A DNA stretch of 64,000 nt, taken from positions 1 to 64,000 of the forward strand of contig OY756147.1 in assembly GCA_963576785.1 (NCBI GenBank). The letters run 5' to 3'. Below the pieces are notes generated by a model. The model was not told the DNA's origin. It saw only the letters and a list, made by a program, of their open reading frames with translations, and did not search any database. This document shows, one piece after another, positions 20,958-32,270 of this stretch. The translations under genes were made by a program, and so were the position numbers. Every line of letters starts with the position of its first letter. Position 1 is the first letter of the stretch. The DNA comes from Chlorophyllum brunneum. Lineage: Eukaryota > Basidiomycota > Agaricomycetes > Agaricales > Agaricaceae.

Positions 20958-23575
20958 GCTAAGTTAGGTATCAGCGTCTGAAGCTATACAAACGTGGTTG
21001 TGTGTCTATCGTCGGCCCTTGGTCCAAGGACGTCCACAGCGATTTCCAATCTCCCCCGACAATACGAGTCTGAGTATACAATAGTCTCACCCCCGGAAAG
21101 AGGTGGGAGCCCGCAAATGGCACCTAGTAAGTGTCTGCAACCTGCGGGCGGCGAGGCTTCAGCTTTTGGGCTGAGGGTTTCATGACGCGCATAGAAGTGC
21201 CTTCATTTATCCCAATATGAGGAGAGATCCTTGAGGCCCCGTCGCCAGATGGCATTAATTAAAGGAGACACCAAGTCCCTTGAACACGGGGAATCTTTCG
21301 CATCCTCCAATTGCCCTGGAATGATTCATAGACGCCAACACCACTTTTGGGCACGTGGCAGACCCAGTACTCTGAACCAAACACGATCAATAAAATTCGC
21401 CCTTCATGCCGACTGAGGTTTTGAAACCTCGCCACCAATCCCTACAAAACTACTTTCTGCCTAATGCAGGAGAGATTCGATGATTGCGGTTGTATGGGAG
21501 AGGCGAGGGAGGTTCCATACGGTCATTTCTTCTACAATGAAGCATCAATGAAGCATCTAAGTGCTCCGTTCACACATCAGAGTTACCGTGACAGCAGTAG
21601 ATAATGGTGCTAACGCGAGATGGGTATTTTATATCGGATCGCTACTCGCACAGAGAAACAGCCCTCTGGAAATTCATGTAAATGTCATGGCTTGAGCAGG
21701 AAAATCTGCGAGACTCTAGTCGGGTCGGATCGACCCGATGAACCAGGACTTTGGTCCCGACCAAAAGGTATGCGACATCACAACGGGTTATCCTTGATAC
21801 CAAGGACCAAACGAGAGGAATCGGAGGACGACCTCATCTATTAAAAGTGTGTAAACCTATCCTAGAAACATCAATTTAGGATGAGACTAGAAGACGCATT
21901 GGTGCTTCCGACATTGCTATCCCATCATACATATCATTCACCAGTCCCTGGGGAAGGCGGGCACAATCCTAGTCGTCACAAGCATCTTAGACTTAAAGGA
22001 GCCGGTGACTCGGAACCATATAAATTTCCCGTGAATGAAGCCATGGGCTATAGCTTTGAGTTTGGAGTTATCCCCCTTGGTAGAGGCATGGTCAACTTTT
22101 CCGGTACTTTAGCTAGTTTGCTTCTAGATTTGTGTGCGTGTGCTCATGTACACGGTGTTAATAACCCCTTTGTTTCAGGTGTACCAGTGATCCAGATATG
22201 GCTCCTTGTAGGATTTGAATCGAAAATAAACTAGCCGTCTGTGTTGCGCAGTGGACATAGACAATATCAAGGCAATGTGGATAGGGTATTGAGGTAAGAC
22301 TGGGGGCCATGGACTAGCAGTGGCTTCAACGGGTGCAGTAGCATTGAGGCTCGAGAATGGGGCCCAAACGATAAAGGAATAGTTCATTTCTGCGCCAAAG
22401 GGGGGAGGGAGGCTTTACTTCATCAGGGAGAATAGCGAATCCAAATTCTACTACATGCTCGGCAAAATAACTATCGGGGTGACAGAAGATGCTTGTCACG
22501 AGGTCCGCCATCTTACTGGAGAGCTCTCCACTGGATGAATGGTTCTGGTGGCGTCATGTTTAAACCTACCGATTGGGACCGTATGCCGAGGAGGTATGAT
22601 TTGGTACGATGGAGTTGTACGTCCCCAGTTGCAAATTGATTGTCTCATCGTTTGTAAAACAAGTGTGCCCTAATCCTCTCAAGGAGATGCTTCTTAATCA
22701 TGTAACAGGTAGGGTTCTCAGTCACGAACTCTAGGCTTCATTTACATCGGATCAATAACGCTCGGAACGTGGTCTACGCTTTATATGAAGACCGGTCCTT
22801 GAAGACCGGACATAATCCCTTTCAACCTCAAGGCGCTGCAGCAGGCTAGACTGTGGTGATAAGCTGAGAGCTTGACGACGGTTCCCGAATGCAAGAAGCG
22901 CGAACGGGATGTCGTGGTGCTTGCAGCTTCATCACAACCAGGGTCGTGGTTATCCTGTCTGTTCTGCAGAGGTGTTTAGTCAGGTGCCGAGATTTTGAGT
23001 GAAATTTCAATGATGGGCTTTCCTTGGGGCTTGCCATGAGGCAAGGGCTCAACGCTCGTGATCGACGATCTGGCATCTTTGGTTCCCTCCTTCCAAGCTG
23101 GGCACAACTGGATCAACGTAAGGGTGAAGTTTTCAAAGAGTCGCTCGGTATTGAAGACGGATTCGGAAGTCATCCGCACATCATGGTGTTTTGCCTAGCC
23201 TCATACTTCCTACCGGTCTTCCACAAGGAGACAAATTGTCGACGTTTGGTTCCCGGGCAGAGAATGGGGCTAGGTTACGTTACCCACGCTTCAACTTTAC
23301 GGGAAAAGCTCTTATTCCCAACAAGGGATGCGTCGTGTGCGGGAAACGTGACACATGAGAAGGTGCAATGTTCCCATTTTCCATCTATCTCATTTCCAAT
23401 TCTCAAGATCCACTTCGCGATAAGTACAATGTACATGATGTGGACCTACAACGGCTGCAGGGTATGTCACTGTGACGTAGCTAGGAACTCGTGGGTTTAT
23501 AAACCAGGATGACTCCCCAGTAGATGATACCAGGATCATCGTTCTCCTCTCCCGACATTTGCCCACTCCCCCACC
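20958..23575. other. Long region without a recognisable gene
   Basis: In 2.6 kb I see only short unrelated open frames, the longest 162 codons at 23024-23512, with no family landmarks and no consistent splice structure. No terminal repeats, transposase or reverse transcriptase motifs were noticed. It may be degraded subtelomeric or transposon-derived sequence. Confidence 0.5.
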
Positions 23576-24913
23576 ATGCCCAATACTAATACTGAACCCA
23601 CCTATGACCTCCCATCCAGCTACTACCTTCCAGACCTCCTCGCAGAGCTGCCTTGGCCCCGATTACTTAGCGAACACTATGAAGAAGTCAAAGCCGAGTC
23701 GTCGGCTTGGATTGAGTCTTACAATCCCTTCAACGAGAAAGGCCTCCAAGCCTTCCGCGCATGCGACTTCAGTAGGTCTATGTGCTCTACTGATAACCCT
23801 TGTGCTCAACGACACCACTAGGTTTGTTGAGCGCCCTCACCTATTCCCCTCGAGAGAAGGGTACGTCCTGACGCGCGGATCGTGTTGAAAGCGCATCTGA
23901 TGGTTACCCTTTCTAGTCATTATTCGCTTGGGCGCGGACTTGATGAACCTCTTCTTCACCTTCGATGAGTACAGCGACATTCAGGATCGTTCAGGCGTCC
24001 AGAAACTGCGTGAAATCGTTTCGGATGCATTTCGTAACCCTGATAAGCCTCGCCCCGAGAACGAGGTGTGCCTAGGTGCCATAGCACGCGAGTGAGCTGT
24101 TTCCCCCCCTTCCCAAAGCAAAGGTTACTCACCTGTGGCGTAGTTTCTGGAATAGGGCTAAGGCCATTGTTCCGCCTGATGCACCTTGCCTCCAGCATTT
24201 TCTGGCTGACTGGGAAGGCTACAGTTCCAACGTAGTCCAGGAGGCAGAAGATCGCGTTTATAAAAGATCCCGTGGTTTCTACGACTATCTGCGTATTCGC
24301 AGACACACTTCCGGCAGTTACCCGACTCTTGCTCTCTGCGAGTTCGGTCTAAATCTTCCAGAAGAAGTTTATCGTCATCCTCTTTTCGTCGTCCTGAGGG
24401 ATCAAGGTGCTGACCTCATTGCTCTCATCAATGTGAGTATTACCGGCCCGGGGCGTTATTCCAGGAATATTAAATCACTCATCATGATAGGATGTCTACT
24501 CCCTTGCAATGGAAAGGTCTCGCGGTCTAAACTGGCATAATTCTGTCATGTTAGTAATGCGCGAACAGAACGTCGACCTCCCCGAGGCCATGGATTGGGT
24601 CCTCAAGTACGGTCAGAGAGTCGTCAAGAGTTTCAATGCAAATGTGGCCGCTCTGCCTTCTTGGGGACCGGAAATTGACCACAAGGTCCAGATCTATGTT
24701 GACGGGATTGCCCAGAACATTCGTGGAGTCGACGATTGGACGTTCGAGAGCCACCGTTATTTCGGACCCAGAGGACTCGAAATTAAAGCCACTAGGATCA
24801 TGAATCCCTTCCCTCTGACCCCTGGATTCGTCAAGCTAGATGATCCTGAAGACGATGACATGCTCTTCCGTGTCACCTGCTTTCAGTCCACCAACCTGGC
24901 CATTGCAGCCTGA
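23576..24913 (+). CDS. Sesquiterpene synthase (class I terpene cyclase)
   Basis: Five exons (23576-23771, 23822-23860, 23917-24091, 24144-24432, 24491-24913) give 373 residues. The class I terpene synthase signatures are present: the Asp-rich motif FFTFDEYSD near residues 89-96 (the DExxD form common in fungi), the NSE motif NDVYSLAMERSRG near residue 233 created by the last splice, and the Arg-Tyr pair HRYFGP near residue 316. It should cyclise farnesyl diphosphate using Mg2+; the product cannot be predicted from the sequence. There is no P450, reductase or transporter next to it, and the nearest P450 (11.9-13.9 kb) is broken, so it looks like a solitary synthase. The start ATG is the first in frame and gives a normal family length. 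Confidence 0.93.
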
Positions 24914-25262
24914 GAATGTATGTAATAATAAATTGTAAACCTTGTAGTATGAATAGTATGAATAGCCACTTAGCCGTATGTATCAGACAGGACTGTAAAT
25001 GAATGTAATTGATATTTTCTTATCTGACCTAAGGATTGGTCCTATATCAAGCAGACTTCGGGGTAACGTAGATAATTTAATTGGACTGACAACTGTTCTA
25101 ATCGCGGTCACAATAACTAGCCGAGTTCACCTACAGCTTGAACGCCCTTATGCGTGTTATGATGCGGCCTACCAGCACAGTGTCCATTTCTTTCTGGCTC
25201 ACGTGGAAGGCCACTAGCGTGAAGACCATTGACGAGACTGATGTTTTGTTACGTGTATTACT
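24914..25262. other. Convergent intergenic region
   Basis: The 3' flanks of the terpene synthase and LSM6 genes meet here. An AATAATAAATTG stretch just after the synthase stop (about 24924) could serve as its polyadenylation signal. Nothing else is seen. Confidence 0.4.
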
Positions 25263-25649
25263 CTACAAGGGTTCCGCTGCCGAAATGTAGAGAACTGCAC
25301 TAATGTCAGCCCAATCTGGGTACCACTGAAGAAAAGAAGTACCGTTGTTCCCTCTAATGAACGCATCCCCGTATTTGTTCGTAACAACACCGTTAACGTG
25401 CTCCTCTGTTTGCTCCAGCGCTATGTTCATGTAACCGTCAAGGCAAGATAAAACTCCTACAATTAACATTCGATCAGTTGATCTCCCCGCACAAGCGCTT
25501 GGCGCACCTCGATAATCGACTCCGGACAATAAACGAACAATCACTCGCTTTCCAACCACATTTTTCAAGAAGTCTGTGGGTGAACCGGTGTGGTTAACGG
25601 GAGGTAGGGGAGGGGATTGTTCTGTAGGCTGCGGGGGCGAGTCGTCCAT
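25263..25649 (-). CDS. LSM6: U6 snRNA-associated Sm-like protein LSm6
   Basis: Three exons (25649-25508, 25456-25343, 25294-25263) give 95 residues. The Sm1 motif (SPTDFLKNVVGKRVIVRLLSG) and Sm2 motif (KYGDAFIRGNNVLYIS) match LSm6, with the diagnostic VDYRGVLSCLDGYMNIALEQ between them. A Pro-rich N-terminal extension of about 25 residues precedes the fold. LSm6 is part of the LSm2-8 ring on U6 snRNA and the LSm1-7 ring in mRNA decay. Both introns are multiples of three (51 and 48 nt) and free of stops, so unspliced transcripts stay open through the Sm fold. An in-frame TTG codon precedes the chosen ATG. Confidence 0.95.
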   Translation of the reverse strand: MDDSPPQPTEQSPPLPPVNHTGSPTDFLKNVVGKRVIVRLLSGVDYRGAPSACAGRSTDRMLIVGVLSCLDGYMNIALEQTEEHVNGVVTNKYGDAFIRGNNGTSFLQWYPDWADISAVLYISAAEPL

Positions 25650-27966
25650 GGTCAAGGGCTATGTTTGGTTTTGTTTGGGCTTATGTGTGTGAAATCTCCC
25701 CTAGTCAACCACTCAAACTGGAAGACATTCGGTAGGGATCAGCCTCGATATTCCAGCCTAAGATAAGACGACATTCACTTGAGCTGAGTGTCCTAGGAAA
25801 AAAGCTATGACTCTGTCATATGGATACCGAATATTGAATAGTGACAATACCAATCCTTTCCTCAGGTGTACTGCCGTAAGTGCCTTTACCACACCAGATT
25901 CAAGGTGTGCTTCAAATCCCGTTTACGAATGCCAATTTTTGGTGCCCGCTACCTCGAACATTTTCTCAGGTCGTGAAAAGGTCCACCGCGACAGCGAAAT
26001 GCGAGTTGAGCGGAGTCGGGCCCTGAGACGTAGTCATGGTGAATTACGAAAACAAAGTTCTGAATACATCAACGAGGGTCCGATACACCAAAGAGTTCGT
26101 GGTCTTCTGACTCAGGACTCATGTCAATTACGCAGGGTCATTTTCCGAAAAGATGATGCACAACCTAACAAACTAAACATATGGGCGTAACATCAGTGCT
26201 TCATGTCAGAGGGCTTACGCCACAGAGTCAATAAGTCATCCTTCCGACCAGAGCAAGACTTTTTTGAGATGTATTCCGAGGCCCACCTGCGTCATTGCAG
26301 CTGCGGTACAGGGTTCTCGCGTGAGGCCCGTGACAGTACTCCTGCCCGATCAGCCACATCACAAAGGAAACAAGGGTACGTGTGGGTCTAGAAAGTCGAC
26401 CCCCATCTTTCCTCCAATGTCTCTTACCCTGATTATCAAGTTCGCAGAGGGGTCAAGACTTCCTAGTGTACCAACCGGAGAAGCCCGCAGCTGATAACAC
26501 TCGACTGGTTCATCTATGTACGTGTATCGCTCAGAATATCTCCACCGTATCAGAAAACTTCCAGAACTGCGTTCTTGCCGAGTGACCCAATCAACCGTTG
26601 GGTACGGGAATAACTGGAACCTGTCAGGTGTTCAACTTTCTGGCTGTCCGTTGGTTCCTTCTGTGTGCGCCGCATGATCTTCTCGAGCTTCGTTTCAGAC
26701 CCCGGAGTTCATTTTATCAGTATCAGCGTGTCAAAGGCCTTCTCGCTAGAGTGATACGTCAGTTCATTTTCTATCAGACGGCGACAGCAATTTAGTCATG
26801 GGACCCACAGTACCAAACACTCTATTTGTGGACGCTTCACCAATATGCATGTTCAGTGCCGAGACATCCACTTGTCCTGTCCCATCTGACACAAACAGCG
26901 CATTGGGTTAACTCCATGCTGCTCAAGAAGTTCCGGAACCGGATCCGCCTTAGGCTGTCCGGACGAAGGGCTGTGAACTTATACAGATCTGGCAAGGCTC
27001 AGCGCCCAGGGCCAAAAGGGCCTGGATAATGGCGGACGAACTGTCGTGGTTTTTTTCGAACCGGAATGTCAGTTTTCGTGTAAACGGGGCTTCTTGAGGC
27101 GGCCGAGTTGCGTTAGACCTAATAACAGCCCAGATTCGTGTCATTATTCCAGGGATCGTCAGAGAGCAACAAAGAATGACGGACATATCGTACCTCCGTT
27201 TTCCCAAGACCAGGTCCGTGCCTTGCGCTCCCTGATAAAGACTGACGGAACCGATGCTTCTTCAACCCCATATCATCTCATGAATACTCCATACCATGTG
27301 GATTTGTATTGAGTGTGGTTAACGTTGTGTAATCTGTTGAACAACATGGTCATGTCACCCGTGGTTTGAGGAATTCCCGCGAAGGAGATCAGGAATCACC
27401 CAGATATTCACTTGGCGATCCATGGACGGGAACACTCGTCGGGATGGCCCGTGATATTCGTTGAAAAGAAGTTCCGACGGGAAAGCTACCCAGGGATTCT
27501 CTTCACACTGTTTGGGCTTTACCTGGACCGCCCGAACTGAATGCTACTGCTCAGTTAGGCCTCCTTAACGGAAGTGACGTAGAGAATCGCGAGACGAAAG
27601 TACCGCCTCACCATAGGCCTCAAACCTTATCAGGAGTAGGCGGACTTCACTTTCAATGGGATCTGCATAGTATATTAATTCGGGGTCCACTAGTAAAACC
27701 CAGCGCCCACCATCGACAATGCCATGGCCTCTTTGGGGCTTGATGAAATTACCATTAACTGTGTTGTATCGTCTACATTTATACAGAAGATAGTGTGGTA
27801 TGGAGGTTACATTAAGGCTAAAGTCCAGTCCATTCAAGCCATTTCGCAGGCAGAACGATGTCCAGCACTTGACAAAAGACTGCTCTGGGAAAAATGGGGA
27901 AGCTGATCCGAGAGCTGGTCCGAGCAAGAAGCGAACGCCGTATGGTCAACTGTATGTGGTTTAATA
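25650..27966. other. Long region without a recognisable gene
   Basis: In 2.3 kb only short open frames are found (longest 127 codons at 25807-26190), none with a family signature. I saw no terminal repeats, tRNA or coherent splice structure. The last part is the 3' flank of GDT1. Confidence 0.5.
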
Positions 27967-28964
27967 TTACAATCTGTTGTTAACGTCGAGGGTGAGTGGG
28001 ACCTCGACGTTCCCCCAATCCATGCAAGCCTCATAGAAGTATAAAACGCTAAACACAAGGAACAAGGTAGCACCACCCCATGTCACTGAGGAAGGAGCGA
28101 ACATCGTGAATAGAGGCAACAGCGATAAGTTATTTTTGCGTACCATGTTTAACGGAAATTTTGGTCGAGATGTAACGACCTCCAATAACAGCTAATGCTG
28201 TACAGAATGAATGTCCTAGAATGGTGCCCAAAGTGACGAGATATACGTTCTGAACAATTGGAAGTCAGGCAGAGGTACAAAGGAGACGATGGCACACAAA
28301 CATGAGCAGCGCCCAGCGCGATCGTCGCAATCTGGCTTCGGTCTCCCCATTCTCCAAGGAAAGTCAAAACGAACGCTTGGACGAAAACCGGGCCAAAAAT
28401 AAGACTCGAGAAGTTCCTAGCACCTTCAACCCAGCCTGCCGACTTTTTGGCCGATTTGGGTGAGGGTGGAGGTGCGTGATCTGCCCGTCCCTCTTCAAGA
28501 GCGTCCATCGGTATCTCTTCGCCATCATCCTCGGCAATTTCGTCTTCAGCTTCTTTCATCTCCTCGCGCATCTTCTCGTTTCCTGCATCTCCCTTCATCT
28601 TTCTCGCCTCGGCGGCCATTTTAAGTCCAAATATTAAGAATAATATTGCAGCTGCGAGTTGAGTCCATTTACGGGGTATAAGGGCCGGGAGAATATGTCC
28701 AAGTGATGCAGAGAGTGCTGACATGAGCAAGAGAGAGGCAATGGCGCCAGAGAAAACGAGTAAACGAGGATGGCGCATCGCAAGCAGAGCAGATATGAGG
28801 AAAGTCTTGTCGCCGATTTCAGAGAAAAGAATAAGAAGGATGGACTGGGCCATCGTCTCCAGAGGAGATGAGTCTGCCGTCGACGGCGGCGACGGCGAGG
28901 ATGTGGTCGACATGATTGGCGTCGTGGAGCGGAAACCCCTGCGCAGTGCTGGCACATTCAACAT
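27967..28964 (-). CDS. GDT1: GDT1/UPF0016 family Mn2+/Ca2+ transporter
   Basis: Three exons (28964-28302, 28249-28144, 28085-27967) give 295 residues. Both hallmark motifs of the family are present, one in each half: SEIGDKTF near residue 52 and GEWGDRSQ near residue 205. These supply the cation-binding acidic residues. About six membrane segments flank a central charged loop rich in Glu, Asp and Lys. The family exports protons in exchange for Ca2+ or Mn2+ at the Golgi, supporting glycosylation. A Ser/Pro-rich leader of about 40 residues precedes the first membrane segment and may be a targeting sequence. The upstream in-frame TTG at 28991 is not used as the start here; the first ATG is at 28964. 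Confidence 0.93.
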
Positions 28965-29962
28965 TCGCACGGTCACAAAACAATGATGCAATCGTTCAAA
29001 GTCACTCCCAACAATTGATTAATTCCAACCACACATAAATCTCAGAACCGAGAGCCGCAGCCCGCACTGAGGCAAACGGCAGTGACAACGGAAACTCTGG
29101 GCAGATATTATTTGACAGAACCCCAATTTACGCTGTCTTCGGAATGAATTACTTGTACTAGTGCCATACGGGCAGATAGTCCCCAACCCCGTGTTTAAGA
29201 GGCCGTTAGGAGGGCCTGATAATGGACAGCCCCCAGGACACATCACATGGGCGAAACATATACTAACTATGTGCAACGACCACCGGAGGCTTTACTCGAG
29301 AGACGAAAGAGGATAGTCTTGAATGTCAGACGAACACGATGCAGACCTTCTGATAAATGTGTTTAGAAATACATAACGGTGGTCGGTTATCTACACGAAG
29401 ATCCATGTCATTTAATATTCCTGGAACAAGCTATTCTGAGCCGAAAGGACGGCTCCCCAGATTCGAGATCAGATGTAACGCAACTTAACTTTCCGTGGTG
29501 CCTTCCTTTAACACCTCTCCGAGTCGTTGACGAGAGGGGCTAGAACCAACACTGCGTGGAGTGTTTCCCGGTCACATTCAGGTAACCGTCCGATCCTAAC
29601 GTACCCTGTACACGCTCGGCGTGCTCGGATGAAGTGCATCGACACCAACTTAATGCATGGTGCTATGTCTTCGCGGGCACGCCCGTCCGCTCACTGCTTT
29701 CCGACTTGTTAATCTCATAGGCTAGCGGATACCGCCATCGGAAGAAGTCAATTCAATGCAAGTCGAAAGAGAAAATATCGCGAGAGGTCCAACGAGGTCA
29801 CAGTCTATAAAGCATCCTTGAAAAGGGTTTACGGACACACGTTACAACCCCCGACTCTGACTACAATGCCACTGCAATCGTCCCCACATGCCACAAAAAA
29901 ATCGGGGAGCAGAGCCAAGCCGTGACCCATTGGCAGGGGCCTCATCCACGAAAAAATTCTAA
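28965..29962. other. Intergenic region between GDT1 and tRNA-Ile
   Basis: This is the GDT1 upstream region, followed by about 0.9 kb in which I recognise no protein or repeat. Confidence 0.5.
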
Positions 29963-30036
29963 TGGCCAACGTGGGGATCGAACCCAAGACCTTCGCGTTA
30001 TTAGCACGACGCTCTAACCAACTGAGCTAGTCGGCC
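29963..30036 (-). tRNA. tRNA-Ile (anticodon AAT)
   Basis: The minus strand folds as a tRNA without intron. The acceptor stem is GGCCGAC with GTTGGCC, including G-T and A-T pairs. The D arm is GCTCAGTTGGTTAGAGC. The anticodon stem is TCGTG with CGCGA around loop CTAATAA, giving AAT (read as IAU). The T loop TTCGATC is canonical. The outermost T-stem pair appears to be a T-C mismatch. The discriminator base is A and no CCA is encoded, as expected for a nuclear gene. Confidence 0.93.
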
Positions 30037-30219
30037 TTCGCGCAGAGCATTATTTGAAAAAAATAGTGTTACATTTAGACGTTCAAGAAAGCCCACGGTG
30101 AGAAGTATCAGTATTCTTTTGACTTCAGTGCCCACGGTGATAGCTTGAGGTTAATATGGTCTAAGCAATCAGCAGTAAAATCTACGATATACTAAAGTCA
30201 TCTATGTGTGTACGAGGCA

Positions 30220-31611
30220 TCAATTCCAAATACTTGACCGGGACCTAGACGCTGTAGCCTCCTGGGCTCGCCTAATCTCTCCATCAACCTTGTCTCGATT
30301 GGCCTGCCTAAAAGCACCAAAGATGACCTCTACACCCCAAGCACTCGCAGGCCAATCCACCTGTGCAAGTTCCGATGCCGCAATCCACATCATTCGGCCA
30401 AAGACCACCAAAAGATAAATCTCTGGTCCCCAAGCGAGTAGATCATGATCATTTGTCGAGGCGTAGGCTCCAGGGGTTGCCCACCCGATTGACATAATGG
30501 TGGGGTCGTTCAAGTGTGGAAATTTCATCACATGAATCCCCCCCACCATTCTATCCTCGAAGGAAGGTGATAGTTCATCGTCTTGGTTGATCACTTGTAT
30601 CTCAACGATTGGTATGTGTTCCAGCTCTGGAGCTAGGAGGACAGCGTGGTGTTGTGACGTCATATTAATGTTCCGGAGCCGTAAGATACGTAACGAGTGG
30701 TTGGAATGCCTGAGCCATTCTTCAAAGGGCTTAAGCGATCTTTGTGTCTCGGGGAGAGCGGAAAAGTATTCTCCGTGGTGGAGAACCTCGAGATTCGGGA
30801 AGCTGAAATATCGGAATATCTCGTAGCCAACACCATTGAGGTCGAGGTTCAGGATACGAAGATGACGATTGGTGATGACCTCCTCGGCTTGTAGCTCTGC
30901 AGTATTCTCTGTACATTCTTCCGCCGTCACATCAATCATTGTTGCAGCAGCACAGACACGGATTATAGCGAGCAACTGTGATGCAGATATGTCTACAGTC
31001 ACTATCGTGAGATGTGTAAGCTGTGTAAACCTTGCCCAATATCTCGAATTGAGCACCTTGTGAAGGGGAGCGCATTCCAACGTAAGTCGCTGAAGGGATG
31101 GGGCAGAGAGTACATTATCCACAAGAACACCTAGTCCCACGGCATTATAGGCGCCAACGAGTAGTTTGATCGCTTCGAGGTCGCCGATTTCGTCAAAAGG
31201 GATGGCGGGGAGGAAGATGTCAAGAGGCACTCCAATATCCAATGCGAGTGAACACCAAGACGGTTTTCGGTATATGATTGCGGAAAAGATATCGCAAATG
31301 TAGATTTGTGTTCCCCGAGAGGGTCGTCGTTCTCCAGATACAAGAATGTTCATGGGCACGGAACCGGCTCTACGGAGCCACGAATCGACGAGAGTGGGCG
31401 AGGGTGACCGTCGATCAATATTGATCTGTAAAAAGGACCAAACCTGAGGGACAGAGGTTACGATCTGGTGCCACCGTCGGCAGACCAGCGATAACCTGCT
31501 CCTGGCCTTGTACATTTCTTCAAAATCTAGCCATTTTTCAACGGGATATGTTTCCATATATAAGCGCAAGATTACTCCAACAAGCTCGTCAGGGATGTCT
31601 TCAATGGTCAT
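30220..31611 (-). CDS. F-box protein
   Basis: A single exon encodes 463 residues. An F-box-like N-terminus is visible at residues 4-45: IEDIPDELVGVILRL, then SRLSLVCRRWHQIVTSVPQVW. The remainder has irregular leucine-rich segments such as LQRLTLECAPLHKV and LRILRLRNINM, as in the large basidiomycete F-box families. Such proteins usually connect substrates to an SCF ubiquitin ligase through Skp1. The target is unknown. The start is the only ATG near the F-box. A TATATATA run at about 31788-31795 lies about 180 bases upstream and could be a TATA element. Confidence 0.85.
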   Translation of the reverse strand: MTIEDIPDELVGVILRLYMETYPVEKWLDFEEMYKARSRLSLVCRRWHQIVTSVPQVWSFLQINIDRRSPSPTLVDSWLRRAGSVPMNILVSGERRPSRGTQIYICDIFSAIIYRKPSWCSLALDIGVPLDIFLPAIPFDEIGDLEAIKLLVGAYNAVGLGVLVDNVLSAPSLQRLTLECAPLHKVLNSRYWARFTQLTHLTIVTVDISASQLLAIIRVCAAATMIDVTAEECTENTAELQAEEVITNRHLRILNLDLNGVGYEIFRYFSFPNLEVLHHGEYFSALPETQRSLKPFEEWLRHSNHSLRILRLRNINMTSQHHAVLLAPELEHIPIVEIQVINQDDELSPSFEDRMVGGIHVMKFPHLNDPTIMSIGWATPGAYASTNDHDLLAWGPEIYLLVVFGRMMWIAASELAQVDWPASAWGVEVIFGAFRQANRDKVDGEIRRAQEATASRSRSSIWN

Positions 31612-32270
31612 TGTGGGTCCTCAGTTTCTAGCTCGCTTGATTAATGTGGGCGCGGGAAACCAAGGGACACTAACAACGCACATTGTATTGCACTTGTGTT
31701 TCCGTGCCAATACGTTTCCGTACCACGTTAAACAAACTGGTAATTCCGTGGTCGCTTCTGAGCCAATTATTCTGCACAGGGAATGCTATATATACCTCGG
31801 TAGTGGGGATGATATGAGAAGAGTGAAATAGGGTATGAGCATGAGAGTTCTGGTGCTTTATATTTGTCGTCTTCTGTATCACAGTGTTGACATGCCATGT
31901 CTATTTCAAGCAATCCATCTTGGCGTGACGCCCTCCATCGCTACTCAGCCGCTGCCTAGATAAATTAATAATCCTGCAACAATGATGAAATGATTGTAGC
32001 GGAGTTCAACTGGAATGGGACCACATCTAACCGGGTTAGATACTGACTATTAAGGTTGTCCTTCCAAAATCAAGACTATTGCGTCGGTCCTCACTACTTG
32101 TTTTTCTGCAGGAAATATATTGGTAGAATTAGATTTGTACTTTGATTAGTCAAGAAAGTGGTGGCAAGTCCTCGTGGAATGAATACAATAATTGGATGGA
32201 AGAGTAATAGTGGGTTGAAAGATAGACACAAAGGTGAAATCCTTCCAGAAATATAGGCATAATATCAGTA
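31612..32270. other. Intergenic region
   Basis: The upstream region of the F-box gene and the 3' flank of the transporter-like gene. No gene is recognised. Confidence 0.5.

Noticed and set aside
11884..24913. P450, endoglucanase and terpene synthase as one metabolite cluster
   Set aside because: They are up to 10 kb apart with VTI1 and a FAR-17a-like gene between them, and the P450 is disrupted.
25807..26190. 127-codon plus-strand open frame
   Set aside because: No domain, no splice structure, and composition like random sequence; not reported as a gene.
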